Below are positions 43,509-54,200 of a stretch of 64,000 bases of DNA, in pieces. A model generated the notes under the pieces. It worked only from the letters and a program-made list of their open reading frames with translations. It was not told the origin of the DNA and did not search any database. Both the position numbers and the translations under genes were made by a program. The DNA is from Anisus vortex (Eukaryota > Mollusca > Gastropoda > Planorbidae). How positions within the stretch are numbered: the first letter of the stretch is position 1; every line of letters starts with the position of its first letter. The stretch lies in the NCBI GenBank assembly GCA_949126835.1, contig OX421493.1:59257898-59321897 (forward strand). Direction: 5' to 3'.

Positions 43509-43765
43509 GTCACTGTAGCAGCCAATGGTTGGCGTACTGAATGTCCTATGTTCGAATCTTGGTGAAGGCTAGAATTTGTTCCCTGGTCTGGAGGTTGTCC
43601 GCGAGTCTTTTACCCAGCTCTGATGGGTGCCTGACTTTAGTAAAGTAAAGTCAGATGTGCATTATGCTGGCTACACTGTCCCCAAGTACGTAGTGGCCAC
43701 AGAAACTGGTGAACACTGCTACACCGGCCCGTATAGACGTAATCGGTCCGACGGAATACTTTTAC
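43509..43765 (+). mobile_element. tRNA-derived SINE
   Basis: TGTTCGAATCTTGGTGAAGG, CCGCGAGTCTTTTACCCAGC, GTGGCCACAGAAACTGGTGA, and GGTCCGACGGAATACTTTTA in family order. Confidence 0.8.
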
Positions 43766-43834
43766 ATTCTGTAGGTAATAGTTTTTTTGAAGACTTGGAA
43801 CATGTAGCTATTGTGATGTAGGACAGGAATATAA

Positions 43835-44220
43835 TTAAATTAACTATCTGTTTTGTTATGATCGCCTCCCCTTGCAACTGGTGGACACATTCTTTGGGTG
43901 ACCCAGCGTGACCTTTGTCCATTTGGCCTGAGATATAACGGGAGCAAGAAGAGGAGGGGGGGGGGTTGGGCCATTTGATGTGTAGTTTACAGAGTAAAGT
44001 GTACTAGTGAGAGACTGTTAGCCTGCTTCTTGTGTTTTTCTTACATCCTGTTATTATTAACTTGTATTGAGCGTCGATGGATTGTGAAATTTGTGTTATG
44101 TTGAATAAAAATTATGTTAATAATTCCTGGCGTCGTTTCTAAATTGCTTGGATGAAAGTGTGTAGGCGTGTCATTAGAGGAAAGTCCAGGATTCTTCGAG
44201 AGTACCAAGAAGTAATTGAG
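43835..44220 (+). repeat. LTR-like dispersed repeat, copy 2
   Basis: Aligns with 30527-30930: CTGGTGGACACATTCTTTGG, GACCTTTGTCCATTTGGC, a G-rich run, AATAATTCCTGGCGTCGTTTC and TTGGATGAAAGTG. The 3' side continues with AGGATTCTTCGAGAG as in the first copy. Confidence 0.45.
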
Positions 44221-44439
44221 ATATATTTTTGTTAGATGTGGGGGCCCCTTTTCTGTGGGGTCCCTGTTCCAAAGGATAATGTGGCCTAAGACTGATACAA
44301 TCAATGGCCTGATGAAAAAAATAGTAAAAAAAAAAAAATTGCCGAAAATCATAATTTGAAGGGCTTTGTCGGAATGTCGGGATGAGGGGTGAAAATCCGT
44401 TTCATTCCTTGAAAATCGGAAGGGTTGGCAGGTCTGCAA

Positions 44440-45330
44440 AGGCAAGACTTTCAAATTGATAGACTCATTTTTTTTTCATACCACATCAAGGGTAACTGAA
44501 TTGATGAAACTAAAACCTTTTTAGATGTAGATATTTTTAAGTGGAGAGATGTTGGCGATTTTAAAATGAAGAAATTTGATTTTTAAACACTTAAAATATG
44601 GTCATCCAAATGTGCCAATTTGCAGAGAAAATCTGGAAGGAGACTGTACTATCCTCAACACCTCGACATTCGCTCACCTGCAGCTTTTGATTCAACTTAC
44701 ACATGTGAACAGATTTTATCGCTTATAAAAGCTGTTTAAAGCATACAAAGAGGTCAACTAAACCAGAGCACTCATTAATTATTACAGACTATTTACAGTT
44801 AAAAGAGTTTTTATGCTCATCTTCTTTAATTAAACATAAATATAAGTAATTCTAAAACAAATCTATTTGTATTGTTAATTTACTAAGTATATGAGACTTA
44901 TTTAATAGTCTTATTTATGTAAGTTCTTTAATTAATGTTTAAAAGATAAACTCATTAAATGGACAAACATGATATTTGTATTTACAACTGTTTAATGACA
45001 ACTATTTAAGCCATTAATAATTAAATCTTGAAATGAGTACCGTTCTGTTGGGTTTATATCACGCAAGAATAATTAGTCTGTAATATTTGTTATATTACAA
45101 AACATAACTTGTTTGGCATCACTATAAAATCTAATGTGGGAATGTTATTTTAATTAAAGGGAGATAATTAACCCTTTTTTTATGCTTATTCGAATATATT
45201 TATTTTTATTTCTTTTATAAAACCATTAAAGATTTACAATTTCTACATTTGACATAATCAAAGTGTAAAAAGTATTTAAAATTATATTAATATTTAATGA
45301 CTAAAAATGTAAATATTATGTATATTTTAA
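44440..45330 (+). pseudogene. hAT transposase C-terminal remnant and 3' flank
   Basis: Near 44690-44740 the plus strand reads FDSTYTCEQILSLIKAV, the hAT dimerisation-region signature ('YTCEQ.FS.MK..KS'). It is followed, after a frameshift, by KAYKEVN and RALINYYRL pieces. Downstream non-coding sequence (44950-45330) aligns with 2760-3080. Stops and frameshifts throughout. Confidence 0.6.
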
Positions 45331-46400
45331 AACTTTATATTAGCTACCCACCTTGTATTATCGCTTAGTATCATTTCTGTTCGTTGACAATCATATATCA
45401 CTAAAAATACCGTAAACGCATTAATAGAATTCTCAGTAAAACTGAGATCAGTATTTAATTTAATAAACAATGGCAGATGTTATGTCCTCATCGTGAATAA
45501 TAACTGATAATGTTTAGACTTTAGACAATAATTAACATAAAATTAATGTGAAAGCTTAGCAATATTTTTTTTTATATACATGCTAATGAAAAGGATAATA
45601 ATCACAAACAAGTTCATTTTGTATTATAAATTTTACGATTTAACGATATTCTCTATAAATAATTTCCTTTGCTTTTCGCCTTGGTCTTGTTACGGAGTGA
45701 ATTGTCATATAAATATAATAATGTAACAAAGTATAATAGAGCAGGTTGACTTTTAGGATGTTGGCACGATGAATGATTTAGAAATCCTAATTTGGCACAC
45801 CTTTAGCAAAACGTTTCCAACCCATGTTCTAGTCAATCACGCTTGCCCAAGTCCAATACACACACCGGCCTAATGTTCTAGTGAATTGAATTTGATTTGC
45901 CCAATACACACATGTGCCTAGTGTTATATTTATTTAAGTTTGCCCAAGTCCAATACTCACACTGGCCTAATATTCTAGCTGCCCTTCTACACATGTCTAG
46001 GTTGATATCACAAAGTACGTAGAATACAATTAACACCATCCATTTTGTTCTGTCATATCACCATGTTTTATTGAAGCGCACTCACACCAGCTGACGTTGT
46101 CAACTATTCCATCATGAGTTTCAATTATCATTATAGATTACATTTAACTGGCTTTTAATTATTGAAGATTTTAAAAAAAGTTTATATCGATGGTTTTCTT
46201 TACTTTTTGCGGAGTCTCTTAACAATAATTATTTGCCAACAGAAAAAAAATTTATTGCTGATTGTAATAAAAAGTTGTGCTGTAATATATATAAGATAAT
46301 TACTCTGACCTTTGATCTAACGCAACGTGCATTAATGTTATTGATAACGTCGCGTATCTAGGCGTAGTGGACTTTATAAAAATCATTTGAGAACCTCTAG
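45331..46400. other. No gene seen; possible hAT end at about 45800
   Basis: AT-rich sequence. GGCACACCTTTAGCAAAACG and AACCCATGTTCTAG at 45795-45831 resemble a hAT right end. TGCCCAAGTCCAATAC(A/T)CACAC and related pieces repeat at 45845, 45895 and 45945 with a period near 50 bp. Confidence 0.4.
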
Positions 46401-46517
46401 GTTACTTGTTTTGATTTGTTCAACTTCATCAACTGCTTGAGACAAGTAAACGAACAATATTTATCGCCAACGTCATTGCAGCCAAGAAACTCTGACTTAA
46501 GCAGTCACCAAAATACC

Positions 46518-49500
46518 ATGGGCGGTCTGCAGATATGTTGTGTTGTAACGGTATTGACTTCATTGCTACTTGGTAAGCTCATCTACGTCATCAGTTACGT
46601 CATTTTTCTTTGGCAATGTCATAGTGTATAAGGCACGGTGGACCAGCGGTAGTGAGTTCGGCTGGCGTACCGAAGGTCCTGGGCTCGAATCCTGGTGAAG
46701 GCTAGGATTTGTTCAAGGGTCTGGAGGGTATGAATTTAATTTGGGTAAAATAAAGGCGGTTGGGCATTGTGCTGGCCACACAATCCCCTAGTATGGCCAC
46801 AGAAACCGTCTAACGCTGATTCAGCGGCAACATGGAATATGGTCCGATGGGATACTTGACTTCATTTTTTTTACTAATTTGATATTAAGAGAGCTTTTTA
46901 TGTTAAACTTGTCAGCGTCTCACTATAATAATAATATGCATATTAAACAACTAACTATTGACAAGGTAAAGTTAAAGTGAATATTGTTTAGTATATTATT
47001 AATGACTTAAAGCGAGAGGTTTAAAATTTAATTTTCAGGTTAGTATTAGCCGCAGGGGGAAATAATACGTATTTAAAATAATCTCAAACTAATGTGGCGA
47101 TAAATATTTTAACCATTACAGTCCCGGGCTCGTATATAACGGAACTGAAGGCAGCATAAATAGAAGTAGGTCGGTACGGGAAGGGTTAATGTACTATTGG
47201 CATTAAATAGATATTCCTAGATAGTTTTTGATAAATGTTGCATTTAATAGATAATTATAGAAAAAATATCTTTAAATAAACATTTTATGTTAAATATTAC
47301 TTACTATAACTATAAAGAAGATTATTGCGTGCTGCGCAAAGATAGTCTTAGATGAAAGTCCCATATTAACATGATAGTCGATATATTTTAATTTTATATA
47401 TTTTATATGAGGCAGTGGAATAATTGTGTAATATATTTATGAAAATACCAATGTTTGCTTCACCTTTTTATTAAATCTCAAAATGTAATTAATATAGAAT
47501 AGATTGTCAAATGCACAATTAAGTATGAAATATAAAGATAACGTGAAGTAACCAATATATATATATATATATATATAGATATATATAAAATTTAAGGATG
47601 AAAAATCAGTTAATGAGCGTCTATAATATATAAGATAAAGGAAAAGGTAATGTTGGCTCATATTGATAAGCTTTGGATTATACCCTCGACATGGCTCATC
47701 TCTCTATGATTCAGGAATAATCCTTAAACATTGCTAATCTTTCGAGATTTCATGAACTATCATCAGACTAAGCTTAATCCTTCAAAATTTCGGGAATAAG
47801 CCTCCGACTCAGCTAATCTCTCTTGATTTTGGGATTAAAGGCTCCAGTATTCTTACGTACACCTTACATATCCCGTAGTCTGTTGGATCGTCTCTCAGCC
47901 TTTTTCAATGTGCCACACAGTGTTATTCCTGTCCACTCCCTGATGTTATCCTCCCAACGTTTCCGTTGTCTTCCTCTCTTTCTCTCTCCTCCGGTAGTGC
48001 CTTGTAGAATAGCTCGGCAAGCCCATTGGCTCTAGTTATGTGGCCATACTATTTTAGTTTCCTTTTCTTGACTGTTGCCAGCAGCTCGTCGCATTATCCA
48101 ATTTCCTGGAGTATACCATTTTTGTATCTACTCATTGGAGATGTGGTATTTTTTAGAAGATGCCCGGTATTAAGCTGAAGTAAAAAGCTACAGAATTGTA
48201 AATTCTTTGATAACTGGTGGCAGATATAGGAGGACACGTGAACCACACAATATAATTGGTGAAATAATTTCTATTGTTAACTACTACAAAGATACCCATG
48301 TCACCAAATTATTATAATTGTTTTTCTTGTTTTTTTAACATGCTAACTTCAGGTGGAGCTGCCCAAATGTGCTACCCAAGCGTAATATTATTTATTTTCA
48401 TTTCGGAATCTTACATTAGACATATTCAATTAGAAATATCTCTACATGTCATTCACCTTCTACATTTATACATTGCATTTATTCATTACATTTATCTTTT
48501 GTATTTATTTATTACATTCATATAAATCATGTATACATAACATTTATAAATTACATGTATACAATTCTGTTATATTTTACATGTATTCATGACATTTATC
48601 CATTTCATTTATCTATTACATTTATATATTGCTTTTATCTATTATACTTATTTATTACTTTTATATTTTACATTAATTTATTACATTTATATATTACATC
48701 TATTTATTCCATTTAGATATTACATTTAAATATTACATTTAGATATATTACATTTATATATTACATTTATTTATTCCATTTAGATATTACATTTAGATAT
48801 TACATTTATTTATTCCGTTTAGATATTACATTTATATATTACATTAACATATTACTTTTATCCATTACATTTATCTATTACTTTTATCCATTTCATTTAT
48901 CTATTACTTTTATCCATTACATTTATCCATTACTTGTATCCATTACATTTATCTATTGCATTTCTATCCAGCATCCGGTCTGTGAAAGGAACATGAGGAA
49001 AATGATTACCAAGAAAGTCATCTCCCCAATGCTTGGAGCTTACTCGTTGTGCGATGTGGTCAGCGATGGCGGTGGCTGGTTCATTTTTCAAGTAACGTCC
49101 ACAATTGATATATTGCATAGTCAAATACAAACTTGAACATTGTTCATCAATAGTTTGGATTCATTTAAACACATAATACTGTAATAATACGAATATACAA
49201 TCAATGCCTAACCATAATATATAAGATAAGATAAAAATGGCAATAGTATTCAAAGAATAATAATAGAAGGCGAAACAAACTTAAATGATTAAATAAAATG
49301 TTAACTAGTTGCAAGCTAGACAATATTATATAAGAGTAAAACATGTGGCACTGAGATGTGTCAACTGATGTGATGAACTCATTGATTTGAAGACATAAGT
49401 AGGGTCCAGGATTCGGCAACCTTTTCATAACAGTGTTCCAAATAAGGATTTGTAATTAAAGCGTGACAAAAGCCTATATGGGGAACGGTAGCTGAGTGGC

Positions 49501-52500
49501 GTCGCACTCGACAAGCAATCCGAATGTCCTGGGTTCGAATCCTGGTAAAGGCTATGATTTTTTTCCAAGGAGTTGAGGGTTTCCCTGAGTCTACCCAGCT
49601 CTGACGGATACTTGGCATTAGTTGGGCTAAAGGAAAGGGGGCTGTGCGCTGTGCTGGCCACACATCCCCTAGTATGCCGTGGCCACAGAAACTGGTGAAC
49701 GCTGCTTCTCCAGCCCTATGATCAGTTTGGTCTGAAAAGTACTTTGCTTTTAACAGCCTAGAAGTCATCCTTCTATTTAACAGCCTAGAAGTCATCTATC
49801 TATTTAACAGCCTAGAAGTCATCCTTCTATTTAACAGCCTAGAAGTCATCCTTCTATTTAACAGCCTAGAAGTCATCCTTCTATTTAACAGCCTAGAAGT
49901 CATCCTTCTATTGAACAGCCTAGAAGTCATCCTTCTATTTAACAGCCTAGAAGTCATCCTTCTATTTAACAGCCTAGAAGTCATCCTTCTATTGTCTTGT
50001 AGAAAAGACTTGCCTTCTGTGAGGATCTTTCTTGAGCCATTGAAAAACATCTTTCTTCGAAGTCTGGCAGGCGTGCAGTAGGCTGCCGACTTCTGAGCTA
50101 GGTCATAAATTGTACCAATGCATAGAAGTTGTAAATATTCATGTAGACAGTTTGTTAAAAACATAGCGACTAAGAAAAGATTTAGATGTTATCAATCATT
50201 GTGTGGCCGACCGAAAATCGTTTTTTATTTCGTTTTCGGCAACTGACCTCTTTCAGCGTCGTTTCGAATTCGGCCGTAGAAAAAAAAAAGTTACTTTCGG
50301 TTAGCCTTCAGTTTCAAGCGAAACTGATATTGTCTTTTGGTCATCAACCGGATATATACTTTGAAAATTCAGACTGCAACACTAGGGCTCTGCATATTGA
50401 TACTTTTATTTAGTTAAACTGTTGCCAATAAATCTGTGTGGTGTAGAAAAAAAATATTGAAGTAAAAAACAAACGAATTATTCACTCACCCTAAAGAATT
50501 TAAAAAAATTACTGTGCGGTATTTTAAAATATTTTGTTTTTGAAATGTCTGTTTATCTTACGGTTTTGGTCGAATGTGTAGTTAAACTTTCGGTTTCAGC
50601 CTCGGTTTCGGTCGAAATCCAAATGATAACTTTCGGTGTGGTTTCGTTTTAGGCCAAACTAAAAAGTTCGGTCGGCCTCTAATTGTGTGCAGATTTATAT
50701 AATCGTTTTCATTCGTTTTGTATACTTACATCTCTATAACATTTCTTGTCTTCACATTTTCAAATGTTCTTTTTGAAAACTTGTTTGCGTCAATTCGTGT
50801 TTTCTTATTCTACAGAGGCGTAGTCGAGTCAACTACGGAGAAGGGTTCAATAAAAACTGGGCCACATTTAGGGACGGCTTTGGCTCTTTGTGTAAGGATT
50901 TCTGGCTTGGGAATACAAGACTTCACCAGATAACAGTGAAGGTATCGTGTATTTGTAATGTTCCAATAACAGAGTATCGTGTATTTGTAATGTTCTAATA
51001 ACAGTCAAAATATAGTGTATTTGTAATGTTCCAATAACAGAGTATCGTGTATTTGTAATGTTCTAATAACAGTCAAAATATAGTGTATTTGTAATGTTCC
51101 AATAACAGAGTATCGTGTATTTGTAATGTTCCAATAACAGAGTATCGTGTATTTGTAATGTTCTAATAACAGTCAAAATATAGTGTATTTGTAATGTTCC
51201 AATAACAGAGTATCGTGTATTTGTAATGTTCCAATAACAGAGTATCGTGTATTTGTAATGTTCTAATAACAGTCAAAATATAGTGTATTTGTAATGTTCC
51301 AATAACAGAGTATCGTGCATTTGTAATTTTCTAATAATAGTGAAGGTATCGTATATTTAGCTCTATAGCCACCACCGGCAGATCCCTGTCGCCCTACAGG
51401 AGTTTTGGGACTAGATGACGTTAGTACTGGGTTGTTATCACGAGCGCTTAACTGGCAGCAGTGAAACATCACACACGCACTGAGCATGCTAAGATAGCAT
51501 GGATAGAAGCGCTATATAAATCACCATCATTATTATTATTATATTAGCTATTGTCTATTTATTTTAGTAGCCTAAATAGTTTATTATTTTAGAAAAAATT
51601 GGAAAGCGCTTAGAGCTGTAATGTAAGCGCTATATAAAAATGCCTCAATAAATAAATAAAATAAATATTTGTAATGTTCCAATAACAGAGTATCGTGCAT
51701 TTGTAATTTTCTAATAATAGTGAAGGTATCGTGTAATTGTAATGTTCCAATAACAGTCAAAATATAGTGTATTTGTAATGTTCTAATAACAGTTACAGTA
51801 TTGTGTATTTGCAATGTTCCAATAACAGTGAAGGTATCGAGGATTTGTAATGTTCCGATAATAGAGTATTGTGTATTTGTAATGTTTAAATATAAGTCTC
51901 GCTGGTCATGACGCACATATTTTGACAAATTTCGCGAGATGGTCAGTCGGTCAATAAAAATGTCCCAAACACACTCACTGATTGAAGTTGAGGGATAGAG
52001 TGGTTCAGGAATGTTTCGGTTATTTTATTCTATCTCGAGGCTTTCTGTTTGACCTCTCTCTTTGGAAATATCAATTTTCGACACGCTTTATGTAAAACGC
52101 CAACCTTGAAATTTAGATGAGCACCTCTGCACTTAGTTGACATTAGAGTTTTGCTTATAGAGATACAAATCAAAGAGGAAGGACATTGGTTAGCCTATTG
52201 AATGAGACAAAGATACTGATATATGGAAACACAATTTATTCATGCGACGCCTCCATATTTCTTATATTTTATAAAACATAACCGTTTTAAATTGTATATG
52301 ATTTATATTATAATATGTAGTATATGTATATGAACTATGAACTGTATTTTATAAATTATAATTTAAGAAGCTAAATTTACAACGTCTAAAGTCTATTGCA
52401 ATACTAAATATGAACGCATGTGCTATGTTTAATTCCCTCCAAATTAGAGCGCCATCTTTGTAGCCATGCATCAGAAAATTTCTGATTTCGTGTGTCAAAA

Positions 52501-53581
52501 AAATAATAGCGGAGTGTTATTTCTTGTCCATTACTTCTTTAGACTCTAATATTAGTTAGATGAATCTGGGTCTTAAGTCAGTTTACCTTTAGACTGGGCG
52601 TTGTAAAGGTTGTTTAGACATCGACAGTCGACGGGTAGGCTATTCTAGGACCCTGACCTGACAATAAATCATGTAGGTCAGTGGTCTTAAAACTGTCATC
52701 ATTATTATCATATTTATCTAGAGAGGACAGACATGTATTTATTGCTATACTTGTCTCTGTATAGCGACTCGCCACATTGATATGAATACACTTGGTGAAA
52801 TATTCAAACTTCCCGACTCTAAATATCTAACTAATGTTATGTTGTTTATCGGCACGGTAGCAGAGCGGCAGCGCGTTTGACTGGCGATCCCAATGATCTG
52901 GGCTCGAATCCGGGTGGAGGAGGGTGTCGCTGACTCTTTCCAGCTCTGATGGGTACCTGATATTGTGCTGGCCACACAATCACCTAGTATGCCCTCGCCA
53001 CATAAACTGGTGAACGCTGCTTCACCAGTTTGGTTCGAAGGGCACTTTACTTTTTAATTTTGCATTGCTACTTGAGAATGTCTATAATGCTGCCATCCTA
53101 ATATGTCTTCTGTGTTAGTAACAAAGGACATAATATAGTGATTGAATAGATTGTGAGAATTGTAAAATAACTGAAACATTTTGACTGAACATATACGTTT
53201 AAAACCTTATCCTTCCAGTGGAAACACACAATGAGGATCACAGTATGGTATAGAGAAAAAGTCCACTACGCCCAGTACACCAACTTCAGAGTTGACAGCG
53301 ATAAATACGGATTTAGAATGACCTTCGAAAAGTACTCTGGGGATTTACCAAACGATTTCGAATTCCACAACGGTGCCAACTTCTCCACCTATGACAGGGA
53401 CTCCACCAAGGGCTGTCCGTGTTATTACAACTCTGGCTGGTGGTTCCAAGATTGTTTTAAAGTCAATTTGAACGGGAATTTTTATAGCAATCAAGACTCA
53501 AAGGGAGTCCACTGGGAAGGATTGACCGGTTACAACGAATCGCTCCAGATTACTGAAATGGCGATTCGAAGAGTGATCTAA
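46518..53581 (+). CDS. Secreted fibrinogen-related domain (FReD) protein, complete, five exons
   Basis: Exons 46518-46572, 48353-48381 (29 nt), 48972-49091, 50816-50941, 53219-53581; 693 nt, 230 aa, all with AG/GT borders and matching phases. Signal peptide MGGLQICCVVTVLTSLLL, short linker GGAAQMCYPS, then a full-length FReD: CERNMRK…, CDVVSDGGGWFIFQ, GFNKNWATFRDGFG, DFWLGNTRLHQIT, YAQYTNFRV, FHNGANFSTYDRDSTKGCPC (calcium-loop region), GWWFQDCFKVNLNGNFYS, ITEMAIR. FReD lectins (ficolins, tachylectin-5, snail FREPs) bind glycans and acetylated groups and act in innate defence. Unlike FREPs there is no immunoglobulin domain and no collagen or coiled-coil stem. The introns are packed with tandem repeats, SINEs and hAT elements, yet every splice site and the reading frame are intact. 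The microexon is the least certain part, though both phases fit. Confidence 0.85.
46633..46865 (+). mobile_element. tRNA-derived SINE in FReD intron 1
   Basis: Head GGCACGGTGGACCAGCGGTA … GGGCTCGAATCCTGGTGAAG, body with TGCTGGCCACACAATCCCC and CCACAGAAAC, tail GGTCCGATGGGATACTTGAC. The 'CTGAGTCTACCCAGC' block is deleted. Confidence 0.8.
47113..47185. mobile_element. 73-bp TTAA-flanked miniature element, copy 2
   Basis: Same length as 14810-14882 with about five base differences, again exactly between TTAA (47109-47112, 47186-47189). Shared core GGAACTGAAGGCAGCAT and AGAAGTAGGTCGGTACGGGA. Confidence 0.7.
47546..47592 (+). repeat. (AT)n microsatellite
   Basis: Alternating AT with one G interruption. 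Confidence 0.9.
47820..48200 (-). pseudogene. RTE-like ORF2 C-terminal fragment in FReD intron 1
   Basis: Minus strand near 47920-47990 reads GERKRGRQRKRWEDNIREWT followed by GITLCGTLKKAE, the 'RGR.R.RW.DNI.EWTG' block at the end of RTE-clade ORF2. No intact ORF extends from it. Confidence 0.6.
48395..48960 (+). repeat. Degenerate TTACATTTATCTA/TATATTACATTTA repeat array
   Basis: About 560 bp of imperfect 13-17 bp units (ATTACATTTATCTATT, ATTACATTTAGATATT). The last units run directly into the acceptor of the FReD exon (CATTTCTATCCAG at 48959-48971), so the polypyrimidine tract itself is made of repeat sequence. Confidence 0.85.
49482..49745 (+). mobile_element. tRNA-derived SINE in FReD intron 3
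   Basis: GGTAGCTGAGTGGCGTCGCA, GGGTTCGAATCCTGGTAAAG, CTGAGTCTACCCAGCTCTGA, CCGTGGCCACAGAAACTGGT, GAACGCTGCTTCTCCAGCCC, and a tail GGTCTGAAAAGTACTTTGC. Confidence 0.88.
49749..49994 (+). repeat. 27-bp minisatellite, 9 copies
   Basis: Unit TTTAACAGCCTAGAAGTCATCCTTCTA, nine near-identical copies, beginning at the 3' end of the preceding SINE. Because 27 is divisible by three it yields a repetitive minus frame (NRRMTSRLL) that is not a gene. Confidence 0.95.
50204..50679. mobile_element. 476-bp hAT MITE in FReD intron 3
   Basis: Ends GGCCGACCGAAAATCG and AGTTCGGTCGGCC are inverted repeats. Subterminal regions carry many CGGTTT/CGAAA pieces. Flanks TCATTGTG (50196-50203) and TAATTGTG (50680-50687) are an 8-bp duplication with one change. 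It ends 136 bp before the FReD exon at 50816. Confidence 0.75.
50930..51905 (+). repeat. Minisatellite that includes the FReD exon-4 splice donor
   Basis: Units of about 32 and 38 bp (GTATCGTGTATTTGTAATGTTC + CAATAACAGA or TAATAACAGTCAAAATA). The first unit starts at the donor itself: exon end ATAACAGTGAAG then GTATCG. The same AGTGAAGGTATC string recurs inside the array at 51339, 51719 and 51827. The array is split by a non-LTR tail insertion at 51361-51665. Confidence 0.95.
51361..51665 (+). mobile_element. Non-LTR 3' tails inserted in the minisatellite
   Basis: Two related 3' termini (GAAGCGCTATATAAATCACC…ATTATTATT and GTAAGCGCTATATAAAAATG…AATAAATAAA) lie inside the repeat array, which resumes at TATTTGTAATGTTCC. 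No coding remnant of note. Confidence 0.6.
51906..52852. other. FReD intron sequence, no further feature seen
   Basis: AT-rich intronic sequence. No exon, RNA gene or repeat boundary supported. Confidence 0.45.
52853..53050 (+). mobile_element. tRNA-derived SINE in FReD intron 4, internally deleted
   Basis: GGCACGGTAGCAGAGCGGCA, GGGCTCGAATCCGGGTGGAG, TGTGCTGGCCACACAATCAC, GTGAACGCTGCTTCACCAG, GGTTCGAAGGGCACTTTAC. The 'CCTTAG..GGGTAAAGGCGGC' and 'CCCTATGATCA' parts are missing. Confidence 0.85.
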
Positions 53582-53668
53582 ATTAGAATGTAAGCTGAAT
53601 AGAAAAATGGCTTTTTGAAGACCAGGCTGGTAAACATAAAAAGAGGAACTGTGTTTTTATTTTGTTTT

Positions 53669-53674
53669 AATAAA
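53669..53674 (+). terminator. Polyadenylation signal AATAAA of the FReD gene
   Basis: AATAAA 88 bases after the stop, followed by a T/G-rich stretch (TTGTATCTTTTGTTTGTTT), a typical downstream element. Confidence 0.65.
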
Positions 53675-53719
53675 TGTTTCTCTAAAGTTGTATCTTTTGT
53701 TTGTTTAATTTAATCATAC

Positions 53720-53975
53720 GGTGAAAATTGACATGGTACGGTTATGTGTTGCAACATAATAACCTGCCAAAAACAATCCTACAGGGCACGGTAGAATGTG
53801 GACGTCGGAGAGGACGTCAGCGGAAATGCTGGGTCGAGAATATAAATGATTGGACAGGGCTGTAGATGACGGAACTATTGACAGCTGCTCAAGATAGGTA
53901 AAACATAAAGAGAGATGACTGCTGGGGTGTCCATTTTTTTTCACCAACGGCCACAACGGTCAAGAGTTTGATGAT
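53720..53975 (+). pseudogene. RTE-like non-LTR retrotransposon 3' end
   Basis: Plus strand: NLPKTILQGTVECGRRRGRQ then RKCWVENINDWTGL, a stop, then LLTAAQDR, ending in (GAT)n at 53969. Same family and order as 16200-16875, without that copy's hAT insertion, so it gives the empty-site reference. Confidence 0.65.
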
Positions 53976-53999
53976 GATGAGCTTTCATTGTTATATATT

Positions 54000-54200
54000 A
54001 CAGACGCTCCTTCTATAAAGAAGATTATTGCGCCCTACGCTCATCCGTGGTCCGAATCTAGTCTAACATTTTTATTTTTGTTTTCAATGATGTTAAGTTA
54101 CTGGTTTTCCTGGTTTGTTCAGGTAACCTATTCAAAGCCCGAATCCCGCTCTGGAATAAAGAGTACGTATATGCATTTGTTCTCGCAAAAGGGATAAGGA
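54000..54200 (-). pseudogene. Non-LTR retrotransposon ORF2 end and 3' UTR
   Basis: Minus strand reads SGIRALNRLPEQTRKTSNLT then SLKTKIKMLD, the 'GIR.WN.LP….SSFK..IK' terminus of ORF2, followed by the 3' UTR (GATGAGCGTAGGGCGCAATA, CTTTATAGAAGGAGCGTCTG). The same ORF end, less complete, is at 55985-56080 plus 60991-61004, where an LTR element has split it. Confidence 0.6.

Noticed and set aside
49749..49994. CRISPR-like array of 27-bp repeats
   Set aside because: Units are directly adjacent with no variable spacers, and the DNA is animal; it is a minisatellite.
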